A stretch of 64,000 nucleotides of DNA from Buddleja alternifolia (taxonomy: Eukaryota > Streptophyta > Magnoliopsida > Lamiales > Scrophulariaceae). The first letter of the stretch is position 1; every line of letters starts with the position of its first letter. A program made the position numbers and the translations under genes. The notes beneath the pieces were generated by a model, which was not told the DNA's origin, searched no databases, and saw only the letters and a program-made list of their open reading frames with translations. The DNA lies in NCBI GenBank assembly GCA_019426215.1, contig CM033395.1:18528569-18592568 (forward strand), written 5' to 3'. Positions 22,695 through 33,701 of the stretch are shown piece after piece.

Positions 22695-23492
22695 ATGGCT
22701 CCACCAAAGACATCTTCATCTGTTGCCAGAAAAACCTCCAAAACAAAAGAAATGGGCTTTAACGCAGGGTTCCTTTTCCACTAGGAATACCTGTTCAATA
22801 ACCAGAATTTTTCTTTGAGAGAAATTTTTACTCTCATTGAAGAATCCGGTTTGAGAAAACTTCTCACCTCTTATTCTCTTCTGCATGAGGATGACGTTAA
22901 ATTCTTTTTCAAAAATGTTGTCATTTTTGCCGACGGCAACTCAATCACCTGTTCGTTTCCCTCTGCTGAAACTCCCTTTGTACTTACTTCAAAAGTACTT
23001 GCTGATCTTCTGAAATTGCCTACTGATGGTTGTGAAGTGGAAAAAGTGGCCATGGGAACATCCACAAAAGTCTGGGAAATTATTCGCTGCGATCAAGCTG
23101 ATGCGGCATGCAAGTCAAATTTCAAAAAGAATGACATGAAAGGAAAATATGTCATTCTGGCTGATAATTGAACCAAGATGATCGAGTGCAGGAAAGGTTC
23201 TTTCAAATAAAGTCTCAATCGTGCAATATAAGATGATGATCGCAGTGTTGACCAAGTTGAAGGTCAACTGGGCATTGTACGTGTTCAATCGCTTTAAGGC
23301 AGCGATGCAGGAATTGGTGAATCCCAAGCTTTGTGGGATTCTGTTAAGTTTTATTTTGAGAGCTTGTGGATTCGTCACTTCTGAAGGATCCAAAGTGCCA
23401 CCGACAAAGTTTAATGGGAAGAAAATGATCGGCGAGTTGCTCCACCCTAAGCGACGAGGTGGTGCAGCTGTTCCAAAAGAGGAATGTGAGCG
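22695..23492 (+). pseudogene. Env-position gene, first part, copy 2
   Basis: The reading starts MAPPKTSSSVARKTSKTK and matches exon 1 of copies 1 and 3 (NAGFLF, FNNQNFSLRE, KKNDMKGKYVILAD, VNWALYVFNRFKAAM) at lower similarity, so copy 2 comes from a more diverged subfamily or is older. Stops lie near 22781 and at 23169-23171, and a frame change near 23210. The gene is cut at 23492 by the 5' LTR of copy 3, before the Ser-rich segment. Confidence 0.75.
23488..23492 (+). other. Candidate target site of copy 3 insertion
   Basis: The five bases gagcg directly precede the LTR start of copy 3. The partner repeat would follow the 3' LTR, which disappears into the N gap, so the duplication cannot be verified. 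Confidence 0.4.
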
Positions 23493-25001
23493 TGTTAGGA
23501 ATTTCATGTTAGATGTTTTGATGATGACAAGATAGGATTCAATGTTAGACCCCAAATAAAATGTAAGTTTATGCTTTCATAGATCATTATATAAAGCGTT
23601 TAAAGAGTTTGTAATTTTGTTTAGGCTTGTAATTTTTATCCTCATAGATTTTAGACTAAGTCTTAGCGACTGAATCAATAATAGAATTCTAGGTGAGTCT
23701 ATTTGAAAAGAAGTTGAAGACCAGCGTCTGAAGTCAACCGAAGATGAAGATTCCGTCTTAGCGCCTGTCAAACACTAAGAGACCGCAGTTCAGGATTCAT
23801 GAATCAAGCGTTCAAATACTCGAGCGACTTAAAGAAGATTCACCTGAAATAAATCCTCAAGTCATAAAGGACTTAAATGCAATCATTCAACGGGCATTTA
23901 TTTCCAACGAGAAATAAATTCAAATTGCATTAAATGCCTGATAAGAGCATTAAATGTGATAAGCTACTGTGACTTGTGGACAAGCCTCCTTTTGACCAGA
24001 CTGTCAAAACTTTCAAAGTTTTAGCTGCTCCCGTCCAATCGGTTCCAACGAATTTTCAGGAATGTCAGATTTTAGGTACAAACACGCGCTACGTGAAAGG
24101 CACGCTCCTACATGTGTCCAACGGACAGATCCCAAGAAATTGCCTATAAATACCTTACTCCAGAAAATCAAAAAAGATACAACATCAAGAATATACCAGA
24201 AATTATTGTCAAAAATCCTACGTACATTCTTTCTGAAAAAGCTTAGAGATTTCATAGCCAAAACTTTTCAAGCTTTCCATCTACATTCAAACAGTCACAA
24301 ATATCTCAAACATCTTCCAAAGAAGAAATCCAAACTCCAACTGAGATATTCCAAGTTGTTTGATCTTCTTTAAAACAAACAAAACCCAAGTGATAAACCT
24401 CAACATTTCATCTGAGTGAGAAAAGTTGTTGAAAACTTTCAGGCAGCATTTCTGAGTGAGAGAAGCTTGAAGAAGACGATCTTCATTGGTGCTGAAGTCT
24501 GTGTGATCAAGGAGCCCAAGATCATTTTCATCCATTACTATTGTGTAGAAGTTTCAGTGTGATCCTTTGATAATCATCATAGTAATTTCCTCCAAGTGAA
24601 AAAGGAGAAGAAGGACGTAGCTGGGATTACATCACCCAGTGAACCTTACAAATTATTGTATCATTTATTTTATTGTCTTATTTTATTCACTTCATATTAT
24701 TCTGAAAAAGACAAGTAAAATTGCAAAGCGACTAATTTAACCAAAAGAACGCTAAACATTATTTCCGCTGTGCTAACCCTGATTAAGCGATCTAAGCGTT
24801 GCCCTACTTTGGTAAACTGCTGAAATCACTAAGTCTAAGTTAACTATTCTGAAGCGTCTGACCCAGGCGCTCAGTTTTTCCAAGCGTTCAAATTTCTAAA
24901 GTGATACGAAAGTTTTTGTGAAGTCAAAAAAAGACTTCAGGGTCTATTCAACCCCCCCCCCCCCCTTTCTAGACCCTTTCGTATGCCACTTGGGACCACC
25001 A
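23493..25001 (+). repeat. 5' LTR of copy 3
   Basis: It is 1509 bp, from TGTTAGGAATTTC to TTGGGACCACCA. A TATA box lies at 24144-24152 and C14 at 24952-24965. The 3' LTR at 36686 is closely similar over its visible length apart from many one-base losses. Confidence 0.92.
24144..24152 (+). promoter_or_regulatory. LTR TATA box, copy 3
   Basis: ctataaata is the likely core promoter of the genomic RNA. In the 3' LTR the corresponding stretch reads ctatatta. Confidence 0.6.
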
Positions 25002-25003
25002 AA

Positions 25004-25019
25004 TGGTATCAGAGCGGTT
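25004..25019 (+). other. Primer binding site, copy 3
   Basis: tggtatcagagcggtt lies two bases after the LTR end. tggtatcagagc is the standard complement of the initiator tRNA-Met 3' end used by plant copia elements. Confidence 0.9.
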
Positions 25020-25097
25020 AAAATAGAAACCTAAGCGTTTCCGAGCGTAACTGCTTGTTTAGATCCACCTTTCTAAACTTAATCGCTTTAAATCTTT

Positions 25098-27332
25098 TTG
25101 TCAAAACATATCATTATGGCTTTTAACAAAATGCCTAAGTTGGTAGAATCAAATTATGATTCGTGGAAACTTAGAGCTTTCGCATACTTATGCTCATGTG
25201 ATAATGAAATGTGTGATGTTATTACAGATGGCCCCATCAAAATCATGCAAGTAAGAACTCGAGCACCTGGAGCCGATGAAGCCACTCCAGATGGATATGT
25301 CGAGAAAAATAAACTAGATTGGACGCCAGATGATCGAAAAAGAGCGAATCTAGATAATGTTGGACGAAGTGCACTTTACTCAGCGTTAGGAGATAACGAT
25401 GCATTGTTCAACAAGATAAAGCAATGTAAGACATCCAAAGAAATATGGGATAAATTGGCTATTGTGTGTGAAGGTTCAGCACAAATGAAGGAGAACAAGC
25501 TCTCCATAGCCATGCAAAGATTCGAGCATTTCAAAATGCAGCCCAATGAGACGCTAGAACAACTAGACGCAAGGTTTACTTTGCTCATTACCGAGTTAGC
25601 GTCATTAGACAAGGAATTAACCAACAAGGAAATGGTCAACAAGATTTTCAGAAGTCTTCCAAGCAAGTATTTAATTAAGACTGTTGCTATGAGAGAATCA
25701 CAAACATTGGAGACACTTACCTCAGAGCATGTCTTTTCAGAGTTAAAGGCATTTGAGTTCGAATTAGGTGAAGTCAGCGACACATCGACCTCAGCGATTG
25801 AATCAGGAGCTTTAATCGCTACCACCAAAAATAAGGGAAAAGCGGTTATCGAGGTCAAACCGGTTGAATCAAATGAAGAAAAGGAAATGGCCTTATTGGT
25901 AAAGAAGTTCAAGAAATTTCTACGATACGAGAAGAGAACTCCTATTGGACAGAATTCATTTCAAACTCCTCCTCCAGCACCAGCGCCTCAGTATCAAGCG
26001 CCAGTGTACTCTGCACCTCAACCAGTAGCGCCAGTTCCATACCAAGCGCCTCCATCCCCTACTCAGAATCTCTCAATACCAGTAGTCTCAAAGCGATTGA
26101 CTGCTGAACAAAAGATGAAAACTAATTTTTGTTATAATTGCAGGAAACCAGGGCACTACCAGGTAAATTGCCCTTATCCAAATGTGTCAAAGCCCTCAAG
26201 GCAAGACTATGCGGATAGAAACCAATTCAGGAGCAACCTTCGCCAACAAGGTCTGCTAGCGGAATCTGAACCACTCTCCGCACCTGAAGAGGATTTGGAA
26301 TCATCAGACGAAAGTAGTGATGATGAGCCTACAAGCGACTCAGCACTGATTTGTCTCATGGCAAGAGATGATGAAGCGTCTGACGACTCGCTACCAGAGG
26401 TAACCAATGAATTATATCATCCTCTCTCTTATGATGAATTACTTGACAAAGTTAAAGAATATTATAAAGATTGTCAAGAGGCCGCCAAAATATATCAAAA
26501 CGATCTCGCTATTATTCTGTCGCTCAAAAGTGATAAAGTAATACTCAAAGCCGAGTTGCAAGTTCAGAAACGATGCATTGAGAAGAACAAATCACTTGAG
26601 AGTGAAGTTATTCAGTTAAAAGGCGATCTTGATATAATAATCAAAAGAGAAGCTGATTTGATCGCTAAAGTTGCTAAATCAGAGCAGCTTATCTCATCAT
26701 TATCAAAAGCTTCTAGAAAGTTGGATAATGTGTCTAAGGTAACTAGATTATTTGGTGAAAAGTCCGGTTTAGGATTCAATAAATTCGGTAAACAACCAAA
26801 TAAATCCAATGGTATGGCAAACAACAAAGGAAAGGGTGTTATCTTTGTTGAGAAAAGTTCACAGAGTCAAACGCTAAGTGAACCTAGCAACGATGGTACG
26901 AGGCCAAATGAGAAAGCCAAAGCTGACTCAGGCAAGGGTAAGGCTAAGGCAAATGACTCACAAAGACAAACTCATCCAAACGCTCAAAAAGTCAAGGACA
27001 AGTCTAATCACTGTGAATCAAGCGCTAAGCGTCAAGCACCAAAAGTAAAACCCAAGCCAGCGCCAAGGACTTACCAGCGTCAATATTCAAGACAGTCAAA
27101 ATCATATCATCAATACTATGATGATTATGACTATGACTATGATTATGACTATTATTATAATCGAGGATATTATTACACACCCAAAAAGCACACACAGCAC
27201 AATGTGAAACCCAAGAAGGCCAGTATTCCTACAATGAAAACCAGGCAAATATGGGTTCCTAAAGTTCTAATTCAAACCAAGGTTACTAAAACTGAAGGAC
27301 CCAAAACAACATGGGTACCTAAGAAGAATTAG
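25098..27332 (+). CDS. gag: Sirevirus-type Gag (intact, 744 aa)
   Basis: This is the structural nucleocapsid protein of the retrotransposon particle. The N-terminal capsid-like domain (residues about 1-240) includes the copia Gag pattern from SWKLRAFAYL to RFEHFKMQPNETLEQLDARF. A Pro/Ala/Gln spacer follows, then one zinc knuckle, CYNCRKPGHYQVNC (residues 345-358). An acidic Ser/Asp segment and ICLMARDDEASDD come next, then a coiled coil (about residues 475-560), a basic Lys/Asn region and a Tyr/Asp repeat tail. A second in-frame ATG (25116, before AFNKMPK) is where the copy 2 homologue appears to begin, so it may be the real start. It ends in a single TAG, and pol continues in the same frame after it. 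It is the only fully open retroelement gene in the window. Confidence 0.9.
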   Translation: MSKHIIMAFNKMPKLVESNYDSWKLRAFAYLCSCDNEMCDVITDGPIKIMQVRTRAPGADEATPDGYVEKNKLDWTPDDRKRANLDNVGRSALYSALGDNDALFNKIKQCKTSKEIWDKLAIVCEGSAQMKENKLSIAMQRFEHFKMQPNETLEQLDARFTLLITELASLDKELTNKEMVNKIFRSLPSKYLIKTVAMRESQTLETLTSEHVFSELKAFEFELGEVSDTSTSAIESGALIATTKNKGKAVIEVKPVESNEEKEMALLVKKFKKFLRYEKRTPIGQNSFQTPPPAPAPQYQAPVYSAPQPVAPVPYQAPPSPTQNLSIPVVSKRLTAEQKMKTNFCYNCRKPGHYQVNCPYPNVSKPSRQDYADRNQFRSNLRQQGLLAESEPLSAPEEDLESSDESSDDEPTSDSALICLMARDDEASDDSLPEVTNELYHPLSYDELLDKVKEYYKDCQEAAKIYQNDLAIILSLKSDKVILKAELQVQKRCIEKNKSLESEVIQLKGDLDIIIKREADLIAKVAKSEQLISSLSKASRKLDNVSKVTRLFGEKSGLGFNKFGKQPNKSNGMANNKGKGVIFVEKSSQSQTLSEPSNDGTRPNEKAKADSGKGKAKANDSQRQTHPNAQKVKDKSNHCESSAKRQAPKVKPKPAPRTYQRQYSRQSKSYHQYYDDYDYDYDYDYYYNRGYYYTPKKHTQHNVKPKKASIPTMKTRQIWVPKVLIQTKVTKTEGPKTTWVPKKN

Positions 27333-30300
27333 AATTGTCCTTTAATGCAGGTACCTAGAGCCAGCACCGATACTTCAGTTTGGTACTTCGATAGTGGATC
27401 GTCAAGACACATGACTGGTTCCAAGAATCTTCTAGTCTACTATCAAGCTACCAACGGTCCTCAAGTTATATTCGGTGATAACTCAAAAGGTAAAACAAAA
27501 AGTATAGGTATCATGCATAGGGGGAACATCATGATTAGTGATGTTTATTATGTTGAGGGTCTTAAGCATAACCTGTTAAGCATTAGTCAATTTTGTGATA
27601 AAGGCTTTGAAGTAAAATTTTCAAGCGACTTCTGCTATGTTAACGACGCTAAGACTAAGTCTACTAAATTAAGAGGAAAAAGAACAAACAATGTGTATTT
27701 AGTAGATTGGGATTCTACAGTTGATAACAACCCCACATGCTTTGTTGCTAAAAGTCAAAATGAATTAGGTTGGTTATGGCATAGAAAAATGAATCACCTC
27801 AATTTCAAGGCAATCTCTCAGTTAATATCGCTAAATCTTGTAGAGGGATTACCTAAAGGTTCCTTTCAAAAGAATCGCTTATGTGATGCATGTCAAATGG
27901 GTAAACAAGTTAAGTCATTTTTCAAAAAGAAACCATGTCTATCTACTTCTAGAGTTCTTGAACTATTGCATTTAGATTTGTTTGGACCTATTCAAATCAT
28001 GAGTGTTAGTGGCAAAAAGTACTCGCTAGTAATAGTTGATGATTTCTCTCGTTATACATGGATAGAATTTCTAGCAACCAAAGATGAAACCAGTGTCAAG
28101 CTCACAGCGCTAATTCGTCAATTGCAAAATTCAAAAGATCTAAAAGTGACAAGAATTAGAAGCGATAGAGGAACTGAATTTACTAACCAAGTTGTTGAGA
28201 AGTTTTGTATAGATTTAGGAATACTTCATGAGTATTCTGCTCCTAGAACACCTCAACAGAATGGAGTTGCTGAGCGACGGAACATAACGCTTAAAGAAGT
28301 CGCAAGGACGATGTTAGCAGAGTCCAAGCTGCCTCAAAGGTTTTGGGCATAAGCCATCAACACCGCTTGCTACACTCAGAACCGGTGTATGATTAACAAG
28401 CAACATGAGAAGACCCCATATGAGTTGTGGAAGGGACGTAAGCCCAACGTTTCATACTTTCATGTATTTGGTTCAAAATGTTTCATTCATAATAATGGAT
28501 CTCACAGCCTAAACACATTTGATCCTAAAGCAGATGAGGGAATCTTTCTATGCTATGCCAAGAATGGAAAGAGTTTTCGCATCTTAAATAAGATCAAATC
28601 AAAGGTTGAAGAATCCATTCATGTTGTGTTTGATAATGCTAACCAAGAACCGAGTAAGGTTAATCCTGATGATGTTGGAATTAAAGATCTCTCCCAACAA
28701 GCATTGCAAATCAACCTTAGGGATGACAGTGATGACGAGGATGATGGGATTCATGTACTTCCTCCTAAGGATACTCGTGAGGTTAACAAAAATGATAATG
28801 TCAGAATCGCTGATGATCATGAAGAGAATGATCATCAAGAGCAGATTAGAACTGTGAATGATGCAGCGTCTACGCAAGAGACAAATGAGAATCAAGCGAT
28901 TAACAACCAAGAGTTTCTTAACCCTTTCCAACCAGACCGTAAATGGCTTAGAGATCATCCACCAGAGCAAGTAATTGGAGATATTGAAGCACCTGTTAGA
29001 ACTAGGTCCGCTACATTTAATGAGGCCATGTTCGCAAGTTTCCTATCTCAAATGGAACCAAAGAAAGTGGATGAAGCGCTTAATGATTCAAGTTGGGTAG
29101 AAGCAATGCAAGAAGAGCTCAATCAATTTGAAAGAAGTAAGGTTTGGACGCTAGTACCAAGACCAACTCACCAAGGAATTATTGGAACAAGATGGGTTTT
29201 TAGGAACAAAATGGATGAAGATGGCATTGTTATAAGAAACAAAGCTAGATTAGTCGCTCAGGGTTATTGTCAAGAAGAGGGTATTGACTTTGATGAAACG
29301 TATGCCCCAGTAGCCCGTCTTGAAGCAATTAGGATGTTCCTAGCGTTTGCCGCATTCAACAAGTTCACAGTATACCAAATGGACGTGAAGAGTGCATTCT
29401 TGAATGGTAAACTCCAAGAAGAAGTCTATGTGGAGCAACCACCAGGATTCATCAACAACCATGGCAAAAGTATGGTCTACAAGCTGGATAAGGCACTCTA
29501 TGGCCTTAAACAAGCACCAAGAGCATGGTATGACACTCTCTCTATCTTCCTTATAGGTAAAGGTTTTTCAAAAGGCAGCGTTGACACAACGTTATTTAAA
29601 ATTACCCATAATAAAGATATTCTCTTAGTCCAAATCTATGTTGATGATATTATATTTGGTTATACTAATAAGCGACTGTGTGAGAATTTTTCGAAAATGA
29701 TGCAAGATCAATTTGAAATGAGCATGATGGGTGAATTAACTTTCTTTTTAGGATTACAAGTTAAGCAACTCCCTAATGGAATATTTATAAACCAAGCTAA
29801 ATATACTAGAGATATGATTAAGAAATTTGGTATGGAAAATGCATCATCTTCAAAAATTCCAATGAGCAAGACGCTTAAGTTAGATAAAGATGAAAGTGGG
29901 AAGAAAATTGATATCACTAACTATAGGGGTAGTATTGGATCACTTCTTTATCTTACCGCTAGTAGACCTGATATTATGTTTTCAGTATGCATGTGTGCAC
30001 GTTTTCAATCGGATCCTAAAGAATCACACTTAATTGCTACCAAGAAGATCCTTAAGTACCTAAAAGGCACACAAAATGTGGGCTTATGGTATTCACAGGA
30101 TTCTTCTTTTGAATTAATTGGTTATTCAGATGCAGATTTTGCAGGATGCAAAATAGATAGAAAAAGTACTAGTGGTACATGTCAATTTCTAGGTGATCGA
30201 CTAGTTTCATGGCATAGTAAGAAACAACAATCCATAGCGACTTCTACCGCTGAGCAGAGTATGTAGCCGCTGGAAGCTGTTGTGCACAAATCCTTTGGAT

Positions 30301-30583
30301 GAGGCAACAACTTAGAGATTATGGAACAATCCTAGGTCCTACCCCAATCCATTGTGATAACCAGAGCGCTTTAGCTATGACCCAAAATCTTGTCCTTCAT
30401 TCTAGAACCAAACACATTGACATTAGATACCATTTCTTGCGTGACCATGTTCAAAAGAAAGATATCTCCATGCATTTCATTGGAACTGACAGACAATTGG
30501 CAGATATCTTCACCAAAGCGCTCAACGAACAACGCTTTCTCACTCTGAAAAGTGAATTAGGTATGATTGACTTAAACGCTTAA
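27333..30583 (+). pseudogene. pol: copia pol, copy 3
   Basis: Pol continues the gag frame after TAG at 27330-27332; the first ATG is at 27345. Protease (YFDSGSSRHMTG), the GAG-pre-integrase finger (WHRKMNHL, CDACQMGK), integrase with its D, D and E motifs (HLDLFGP, RSDRGTEF, NGVAERRN), reverse transcriptase (YVDDIIFG at 29637) and RNase H (YSDADFAGC) are all present. Breaks: TAA at 28350-28352 near the end of the integrase core, and a one-base deletion near 30255 in RNase H that shifts the frame to a TAG (30264-30266). The RNase H tail continues in another frame from 30299 to 30583. The region 30212-31066 is nearly identical to copy 1 rather than to this copy's own type. Confidence 0.9.
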
Positions 30584-31082
30584 ATCATAAAACATCATAT
30601 TTATAGGCATAAAATCTAGGGGTAATCCACCTTTGTTTATGTCTAAAGAGTTTATCAAAAATCTCGAAATGAGACATCAATTTTAGGGGAACTTTAAAAT
30701 TGTACTTATCTCAATATATCAAGCGACTGCGATCAAAAATGACTTTTAAAATCCTAAGCATTGATCACTAGCGCTTATCTTTTATAAATCCAAGCGATTG
30801 ATTTTTTTTGGACTTCAACGTTGAAAGAATTCCCACTTCAATACTAAGTAACTTTCTTTTAAAAAATTCATGCATAGTTTTCATCGCTAAAGGAAACGTG
30901 TGGATAAGTCCAAAAGATCAAATTTGATAACTACCTACACGTGCCTATCAAATCGAACTGACGGTTATGATCCCTATCTAAACCTAGGTGGTTCAGTAAT
31001 TGCATGAGTCTGAGTATGTGTCAGTGTACTATCAGGCGCGTGTATTTCACGCTAAAAATTTCAAATCTAAAGTGCTTTAGCT

Positions 31083-31289
31083 ATGACCCAAAATCCTGTT
31101 CTTCATTCTCGAACCAAACACATTGACATTAGATACCATTTCTTGCGTGACGATGTTCAAAAGAAAGATATCTCCATGCACTTTATTGGAACTGACAAAC
31201 AACTGGCAGATATCTTCACAAAAGCGCTCAACGAACAACGCTTTCTCACTTTGAGAAATGAATTAGGTATGATCAATTTAAACGCTTAA
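31083..31289 (+). pseudogene. Second copy of the RNase H C-terminal segment
   Basis: It encodes MTQNPVLHSRTKHIDIRYHF to LGMINLNA, the same end of pol that is already present at 30378-30583. It is 68 codons long and open, without any upstream domain. It appears to be the element's own pol end, left behind when a foreign tract was introduced just upstream. Confidence 0.85.
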
Positions 31290-31954
31290 AGCATAAAGCA
31301 TCATATTTAATAGGCATATAATTTAAGGGGAATCCTCTTTTTGTTTGTGTCTAAAGCATTTATCAAAATTTGAAATGAGTCATCAATTTTAGGGGGAACT
31401 CTAAAATTGTACTTACTTCAATGTATCAAGCGACTGTGATCAAAAATGACTTTCAAATCTTAAAGCATTGATCACTAGCTCTTATCTATTATGCATGACA
31501 AAATCAGTCTCTAATAATGTTGTCTCTCATAAATCCAAGCGATTGATTCACTTATTGAAATATTTTATGAAAAGACTTCAGCGTTGAAAGGATTCCTACT
31601 TTAACGCTAAGTAACTCAATTTCAAAAATTCATGCATAGTTTTCATTGCTAAAAATAACGTGTGGATAAGACCAAAAGATCAGATTTGACAACTACCCAC
31701 ATGTGCCTATCAAATCAAACTGACGGTTATGATTCCTATCTAAACCGAGGCGGTTCAGTGATTGCATGAGTCTGAGTAAGTGTCAGTACACTATCAGGCG
31801 CGTGCACATCACGCTGAAAATTTCAAATTTTTTTCAAACCGTTTCAAATTAACCGCGGATCCGAAAAATGTTATAGTACCCTACTTTACCACACTTTTTG
31901 ACATCCGAAATTAAATGTACACGGTTCAGATTCCTTTTGTCATTAACCTCTGAA
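31290..31954 (+). other. Non-coding spacer, copy 3
   Basis: It is homologous to 4325-4933. It contains the PPT-like aattttagggggaact (near 31393) and the block with caggcgcgtgcacatcacgc (near 31795). A partial duplicate of this spacer (copy 1 type) lies at 30584-31066. Confidence 0.6.
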
Positions 31955-32005
31955 CACGTGTCATTCATCTGTCAATTGAGGAGTTACTTTCACCTTCTAT
32001 TTAAA
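31955..32005 (+). promoter_or_regulatory. Putative internal promoter of env-position gene, copy 3
   Basis: CACGTG lies at 31955-31960 and the TATA-like tatttaaa at 31998-32005, with starts 43 bp apart. The ATG is at 32122, 124 bp after the TATA-like start. That fits a short 5' UTR of roughly 90 bases if transcription starts about 30 bp after the TATA box (inference). Confidence 0.55.
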
Positions 32006-33346
32006 CTCCCCAAAACTTTTACAGAAAACCTTTATCATTTCCAATCTCTCCTACTGTTAAAGTTTTTTCTCTCCAAAGGCAAAAATCCCTCAATTTTCTC
32101 CAAAAGCTTCAACTTTCAGCAATGGCACCCAAAGTTTCAAAATCTTCCAAGAAAGTAACAAAACCAGTTACAGTTAACGCCGGATTTTTGGTTAACTGAG
32201 ACTATCTCTATGATAACCAGAACTTCCCTCTTCGAACAATTCTTCCACTTGTTCAAGAATCTGGTTTGAAAGACATGCTTACTACTACATTCAACTATTT
32301 TGAAGAAGAATCTCTCCACTTTTTCTGCAATGGTCAAATTTCTGCAGACGGAAACTCCATATCCTGCGTCTTCCCTTCTGCAAAAGAGACCTTTATCCTC
32401 ACTCCTTCTCTAATTTCTTCATTACTTGGTCTGCCTAATACTGGCATTGAGGTAGAAAGTGTAAATCTTGGCGATGCTACCAAAGTATGGGACGTGATAA
32501 AGAAAGAAGATGTTCACGACGCCTATGAGCCCAACTTCAAGAAGAACGATATGAAAGGCGAATATGTCATCCTTGCTGACATATGTTCAAAGATTATTGA
32601 ATGCAGAAAAGGGACGTTCGATAAAGTAACTAACATTCAATACAAGATGATGGTTGCCATCCTGACTAAGTTAAAAATTAACTGGTCTCTTTACGTGTTC
32701 AATCGCTTCAAAGCAGCGATGGCTAAGTCCGTTAATCCCAAGCCTTACGGGATTTTGCTAAGTCGTATTCTCTGCTCTAGCGGATATACGCAAGCGTCTG
32801 GGAAAAAGATCCCAGCGACCAAGTTTTATGGCAAGAAAATGATAAGCGAGCTTCTTAACCCGCGGAAACCGGGCGGAGCAGCGGTTCCAAAAGATCAGCG
32901 TGTTGTTCGCAGTGATGATGAAGATCAAGCGTCCTCGTCATCATCATCATCAGAAGAAGTGGTGGTCAAGCGACCTAAGAGAAAGCTCATTCTCAAAGTC
33001 GCTGAGCCATCCAAGCCCGCAAAGAAGCAAAAGCCTGAACTAAAGAAGAAGAAGCCAGCACCCAAAAAGAAACAAAATATTCCTTCTCCTTCTCCCTCGC
33101 CTAAGTCTCCCTCTCCTCCTCCAGCGTTTTTCTTTTTCGTTCCTGAGGAAGAAGAGACAGCAGTGGAAGAAGAAGTACCGCTTGCACGAAGGCGTACTCT
33201 TACTCCCACTCCCGCAGTATCTTCTAGCGCTCCCACAAATCCAGCGCTTAGAGAGTCAGCGAGTGCTTCCGTCTCTGACGCTGTTCCCGAAATCAGCTCA
33301 GATCCTCAAGACGTTTCTCCATCTGAAAGGCTTCCCAATGTTCAGG

Positions 33347-33437
33347 GTAAGTATTTGCTAAGCAAATTAGTCTATCCTTTCCTCGTTAGTTTCCTAAGTC
33401 TCTAACGCTAGGATAAAAACAAAACAAATTCTTTCAG
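33347..33437 (+). other. Putative intron 1 of env-position gene, copy 3 (91 bp)
   Basis: The donor gtaagtatt follows cagg and the acceptor is ttctttcag. A ctaac branch-point candidate lies about 34 bp before the acceptor. Joining the exons at these points keeps one open frame, while reading through also stays open for some codons, so retention is possible. Confidence 0.7.
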
Positions 33438-33617
33438 CGCCAAGTGAAGCAGATATTCATTATGTTCTCAACACGCTTGAAGAACTAAATATCCCTATTT
33501 GTGCTGATCCAATAACTTCTTTTATCGATTTAGAACCCAACGAAGAAGTTCAGGAGCCTGAGGCACTTGTCCAAGAAACAGATCAAGCGACTAAGACAGT
33601 CGATGATAGTCCTCAGG

Positions 33618-33701
33618 GTAAGCGATGTAGTATTTTTCTTTGTAAATTTCTACTCAGTAGGAATTTTTTGCTTGCTTTTCTCAATCGCTTACATGTTTCA
33701 G
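33618..33701 (+). other. Putative intron 2 of env-position gene, copy 3 (84 bp)
   Basis: The donor gtaagcgatgtag follows cagg, and its third triplet region reads a stop in the exon 2 frame if unspliced. The acceptor is acatgtttcag after a T-rich stretch. Removing it joins exon 2 to the long exon 3 frame in phase 1. Confidence 0.7.

Larger units (their letters stand above)
15893..23492 (+). mobile_element. Sirevirus-type copia retrotransposon, copy 2 (interrupted by copy 3)
   Basis: The 5' LTR (missing about its first 40 bp), a degraded PBS, gag, pol and the start of the env-position gene are present. Copy 3 then begins inside that gene at 23493. The rest of copy 2 should lie beyond copy 3 but is not found before or after the N gap. 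It is the most decayed of the four copies and has lost its integrase through a deletion. Confidence 0.85.

Noticed and set aside
25004..25019. tRNA-like text after the LTR
   Set aside because: It is the primer binding site, complementary to the 3' end of a tRNA; there is no tRNA gene cloverleaf around it.
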